Shown here one piece after another: positions 61,120 through 64,000 of a stretch of 64,000 bases of DNA (its first letter is position 1; the number at the start of each line of letters is the position of its first letter). A program made the translations under genes and the position numbers. This DNA is from Actinoallomurus spadix (GTDB taxonomy: Bacteria > Actinomycetota > Actinomycetes > Streptosporangiales > Streptosporangiaceae). The stretch covers positions 124,001 to 188,000 of the forward strand of contig NZ_JAMXMX010000012.1 of the NCBI RefSeq assembly GCF_024055725.1. The letters are read 5' to 3'. The notes under the pieces were generated by a model that was not told the DNA's origin, did not search any database, and saw nothing but the letters and a program-made list of their open reading frames with translations.

Positions 61120-61189
61120 CGCCCGCCGGTCATCGCCCGCCGGTCATCGCCCGCCGGTCATCGCCCGCCGGTCATCGCCCGCCGGTCAC
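61120..61189. repeat. 14-bp tandem repeat, five copies
   Basis: CGCCCGCCGGTCAT repeats head to tail five times (the last ends CAC), between the PAC2 gene and the universal stress protein gene; the last copy covers the usp stop codon (61186-61188). In frame, added copies would lie outside the protein. Confidence 0.9.
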
Positions 61190-61644
61190 CGGCCGTCGGT
61201 CGTGCGGACGATCAGTACGTCGCAGGGGGCGCGGTGCGACAGGTTCGCCGGCACCGAGCCGAGCAGACGGCCCGCGAGGCTGTTCAGCCCCCGGTTGCCG
61301 ACGACGACGAGGTCGGCGCGCCGGTTCTCGGCGAGTTCGACCAGGGAGTCGACGGCGTCGCCCTCGACGGCGACCTCGTCGATGTCGCGGGCCCCGGCGG
61401 CGACGGCCCGCTCCCGCGCGGCGCGCAGCGCGTCGTCGGCGGGGGTCGAGCCCTCGACCTTGTAGGCGAGGTCGCCGAGCCGGTCGGCGGCGTGCTGGCG
61501 CTCGCGCGCCGACATCGGGTGGAAGGCGCAGGCGAGGACGAGCGTGCCGCCGGCGTCGGCCGCGATCCGCGCCGCGGCCTCGACCGCCCGGAACGAGGAC
61601 GGGGAGCCGTCGGTGCCGACGAGGACGGTGTTATAGGAGCCCAC
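61186..61644 (-). CDS. Universal stress protein (UspA-like)
   Basis: 152 residues from GTG 61644, chosen for AAGGAGG five bases upstream; the longer open frame to 61773 has no family match. NTVLVGTDGSPSSFRAVEAA and VVVGNRGLNSLAGRLLGSVPANLSHRAPCDVLIV include the ATP loop GNRGLNSLAGRLLGSV-S. Single domain. Confidence 0.9.
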   Translation of the reverse strand: MGSYNTVLVGTDGSPSSFRAVEAAARIAADAGGTLVLACAFHPMSARERQHAADRLGDLAYKVEGSTPADDALRAARERAVAAGARDIDEVAVEGDAVDSLVELAENRRADLVVVGNRGLNSLAGRLLGSVPANLSHRAPCDVLIVRTTDGR

Positions 61645-61730
61645 GGGTCCTCCTTGGGGAGACCGGGCCGGAGCGGGGCCCGGCAACGGACGATCAGGCA
61701 TACGGTGCCGTTCAGGACAACGCGCATCGA

Positions 61731-61745
61731 CCGTAACGGTTACGG
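61731..61745. promoter_or_regulatory. Palindrome CCGTAAC-G-GTTACGG between usp and metH
   Basis: Perfect 7+1+7 inverted repeat, 87 bp upstream of the usp start and 193 bp upstream of metH. Likely operator of the divergent pair; regulator unknown. Confidence 0.45.
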
Positions 61746-61937
61746 AACGCATGCGGACCGAGATGTCGATCACTTTCCGGGCCCCCGTCGTCCGCCGTTC
61801 GCGGTCCGCCCGTCGCCGGCCGTCGCCAGGCGCCCTGGCCTTCCGCCGCGGCCGGGTCCTTCCCCCGGCGGCCGGGTCCTTCCGCCGCGCGCCGCGCGCG
61901 AGCGGGATTCCGGCGGCCGCCGATAGGCTTGGGGCTC

Positions 61938-64000
61938 ATGGACGCGACGCCAGAGACCCTTCGCCAGGCACTCCGTGACCGTGTCGTCGTGGCCGATGGA
62001 GGCATGGGAACGATGCTCCAGGCGGCCGGCCCCACCCTCGAGGACTTCGAGGGCCACGAGGGCTGCAATGAGGTCCTCAACGTCACCCGCCCCGACATCG
62101 TGCGCCGGGTGCACGCGGAGTACTTCGCCGCCGGCGTCGACTGCGTCGAGACCAACACCTTCGGCGCGAACCTCGGCAACCTCGGCGAGTACGGCATCAC
62201 CGAGCGCATCGAGGAGCTGTCGGAGGCGGGCGCGCGGATCGCGTGTGAGGTCGCGGCGGAGCTGTCGACGCCCGACCGGCCGCGCTGGGTCCTGGGCTCG
62301 ATGGGGCCGGGCACCAAGCTGCCGACGCTGGGCCACGTGTCGTTCGCCGAGCTGCGCGACGCGTACGAGCGCAACGCCGCCGGCCTGATCGCGGGCGGCG
62401 CGCACGCGCTCATCATCGAGACCTGCCAGGACCTGCTGCAGGCCAAGGCCGCCATCGTCGGCGCGAAACGTGCGATCGCCAAGGCCGGCACCGGCACGGT
62501 CCTCATCGGGCAGGTCACGATCGAGCAGAACGGCGCGATGCTGCTCGGCTCGGAGATCGGCGCCGCCCTGACGGCCCTGGAGCCGCTCGGCCTCGACGTC
62601 ATCGGCCTCAACTGCGCGACCGGCCCGGCCGAGATGAGCGAGCACCTGCGCTACCTCGCCCGGCACGCGACGACCGCGCTGTCCTGCATGCCGAACGCCG
62701 GACTGCCGGAGCTGACCGCCGACGGCGCCCGCTACCCGCTCACGCCGGACGAGCTCGCCGACGCGCACGACACGTTCACCCGGGAGTTCGGGCTGTCCCT
62801 GGTCGGCGGCTGCTGCGGTACGACGCCGGAGCACCTGCGCCGGGTCGTCGAGCGCGTCCGCGGCAGGGAGGTCGCCGCGCGCCGGCCGCGGCCGGAGGCG
62901 GGCGCCGCCTCGCTCTACCAGCACGTGCCGTTCCGGCAGGACACGTCCTACCTCGCGATCGGCGAGCGCACCAACGCGAACGGCTCCAAAGCGTTCCGCG
63001 AGGCGATGCTGGAGGGCCGCTGGGACGACTGCGTCAAGATCGCCCGGGACCAGGCCCGGGACGGCGCCCACATGCTCGACCTGTGCGTCGACTACGTCGG
63101 CCGCGACGGCGTCGCCGACATGAAGGAGCTGGCCTTCCGGTTCGCCACCGCCTCCACCCTGCCGATCGTGCTGGACTCCACCGAGCCGCCGGTCATCCAG
63201 GCGGGGCTGGAGATGTTCGGCGGCCGCGCCGTGATCAACTCGGTGAACTACGAGGACGGCGACGGCCCGCAGTCCCGTACGGCGCGGCTCATGCCGGTCG
63301 TCAAGGAGCACGGCGCGGCGGTCATCGCGCTGACCATCGACGAGGAGGGTCAGGCCCGCACGGCCGAGTGGAAGGTCCGGGTCGCCACGCGGCTCATCGA
63401 GGACCTCACCACGAAGTGGGGGATGCGCGTCGAGGACATCATCATCGACTGCCTCACCTTCACGATCGGCACCGGGCAGGAGGAGTCCCCGCGCGACGCC
63501 GTCGAGACGATCGACGCGATCCGCGAGATCAAGCGGCGCTTCCCCCAGGTGCAGACCACCCTCGGCCTGTCCAACGTCTCGTTCGGGCTGAACCCCGCCG
63601 CCCGGATCGTGCTCAACTCCGTCTTCCTCAACGAGTGCGTCAACGCGGGCCTGGACTCGGCCATCGTCCACGCCTCCAAGATCCTGCCGATGGCGCGGAT
63701 CCCCGACGAGCAGCGCCAGGTCGCGCTCGACCTCGTGTACGACCGGCGCCGGGACGGCTACGATCCGCTGCAGCGATTCCTGGAGCTGTTCGAGGGCGTC
63801 GACGCCGCCGCGATGCGCGCCGACCGTGCCGCCGAACTGGCCGCCCTGCCGCTGTGGGAGCGCCTGAAGCGCCGCATCATCGACGGGGAGCCCGACGGGC
63901 TGACCGCCGACCTGGACGAGGCACTGACGCGGCGCCCGGCCCTGGAGATCGTCAACGAGGTGCTGCTCGACGGCATGAAGACGGTCGGCGAGCTGTTCGG
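61938..64000 (+). CDS. metH: Cobalamin-dependent methionine synthase MetH (3' end outside window)
   Basis: Transfers a methyl group from methyltetrahydrofolate to homocysteine through cobalamin. ATG 61938; 687 codons are visible and still open. The first module binds homocysteine with zinc: VADGGMGTMLQ, GLNCATGP and VGGCCGTTPEH. The second (from ~residue 330) is the pterin-binding barrel (YLAIGERTNANGSKAFREAM … DGAHMLDLCVDYVGRDG). The cobalamin cap begins near the end (ALEIVNEVLLDGMKTVGELF). No cobalamin riboswitch was recognised in the 164 bp upstream. Confidence 0.95.
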   Translation, partial: MDATPETLRQALRDRVVVADGGMGTMLQAAGPTLEDFEGHEGCNEVLNVTRPDIVRRVHAEYFAAGVDCVETNTFGANLGNLGEYGITERIEELSEAGARIACEVAAELSTPDRPRWVLGSMGPGTKLPTLGHVSFAELRDAYERNAAGLIAGGAHALIIETCQDLLQAKAAIVGAKRAIAKAGTGTVLIGQVTIEQNGAMLLGSEIGAALTALEPLGLDVIGLNCATGPAEMSEHLRYLARHATTALSCMPNAGLPELTADGARYPLTPDELADAHDTFTREFGLSLVGGCCGTTPEHLRRVVERVRGREVAARRPRPEAGAASLYQHVPFRQDTSYLAIGERTNANGSKAFREAMLEGRWDDCVKIARDQARDGAHMLDLCVDYVGRDGVADMKELAFRFATASTLPIVLDSTEPPVIQAGLEMFGGRAVINSVNYEDGDGPQSRTARLMPVVKEHGAAVIALTIDEEGQARTAEWKVRVATRLIEDLTTKWGMRVEDIIIDCLTFTIGTGQEESPRDAVETIDAIREIKRRFPQVQTTLGLSNVSFGLNPAARIVLNSVFLNECVNAGLDSAIVHASKILPMARIPDEQRQVALDLVYDRRRDGYDPLQRFLELFEGVDAAAMRADRAAELAALPLWERLKRRIIDGEPDGLTADLDEALTRRPALEIVNEVLLDGMKTVGELF

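Noticed and set aside
61120-61189. CRISPR array
   Set aside because: Units are 14 bp, contiguous, without spacers or cas genes.
61774-61937. Cobalamin riboswitch before metH
   Set aside because: No B12-box-like conserved segment could be seen; only GC-rich direct repeats of GGCCGGGTCCTTCC.

Overview
The window is high-GC actinobacterial DNA, with GTG/TTG starts, dense four-base overlaps, mycothiol ligase (mshC), a mycobacterial-type fabG-inhA pair, PAC2 and SCO1664 proteins, and paired XRE(DUF5753)/DUF397 regulators. A filamentous actinomycete of the Streptosporangiales/Thermomonosporaceae type fits best; this is inference from gene content only.

1-33 kb holds a nearly complete selenium- and molybdenum-dependent formate oxidation kit. 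A divergent fdhD (cut by the window edge) faces an fdhA-fdhB-nrfD operon. The fdhA reading frame is interrupted by an in-frame TGA at 1156 followed by a bacterial-type SECIS hairpin, so 604-3837 is one selenoprotein gene and not two broken ORFs. selD (7.4-8.4 kb), the selenocysteine tRNA selC (9.6 kb) and the overlapping selA-selB pair (25.0-28.0 kb) supply selenocysteine. moaA and mobA (30.3-32.2 kb) supply molybdopterin. Roughly 15 kb of unrelated genes separates selC from selA: hydrolases, a glycosyltransferase-like protein, an acetate transporter, a PP2C-like phosphatase, a MarR/MFS pair with twin operators, DJ-1 family proteins and an XRE/DUF397 locus with a duplicated tail. rtcB follows selB. 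A hemerythrin gene follows the moa/mob block and has a sigma-B-like promoter.

33-41 kb carries a seven-gene Mrp/MBH-type cation antiporter operon (minus strand) with only one large proton-channel subunit, a CDF cation exporter, and an ABC transporter pair. Between the ABC permease and a DUF3099 gene lies a run of four stem-loops (40638-40767). Read on the minus strand, each has CCCCC in its loop. A promoter-like sequence stands in front. This looks like an unannotated structured small RNA, reminiscent of but larger than the actinobacterial 6C RNA.

41-50 kb holds dodecin with a duplicated 3' tail, the TldD/PmbA protease pair, fabG-fabI, an MFS exporter, a second XRE/DUF397 pair, and a frameshifted HATPase gene next to it. 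50-64 kb is conserved actinobacterial housekeeping: a RecD2-like protein with lost nucleotide-binding motifs, aldo/keto reductase, uppP, corA, the MSMEG_4193 phosphatase/DUF3090/SCO1664 trio, an esterase, mshC, PAC2, a universal stress protein and the start of metH, which runs off the end.
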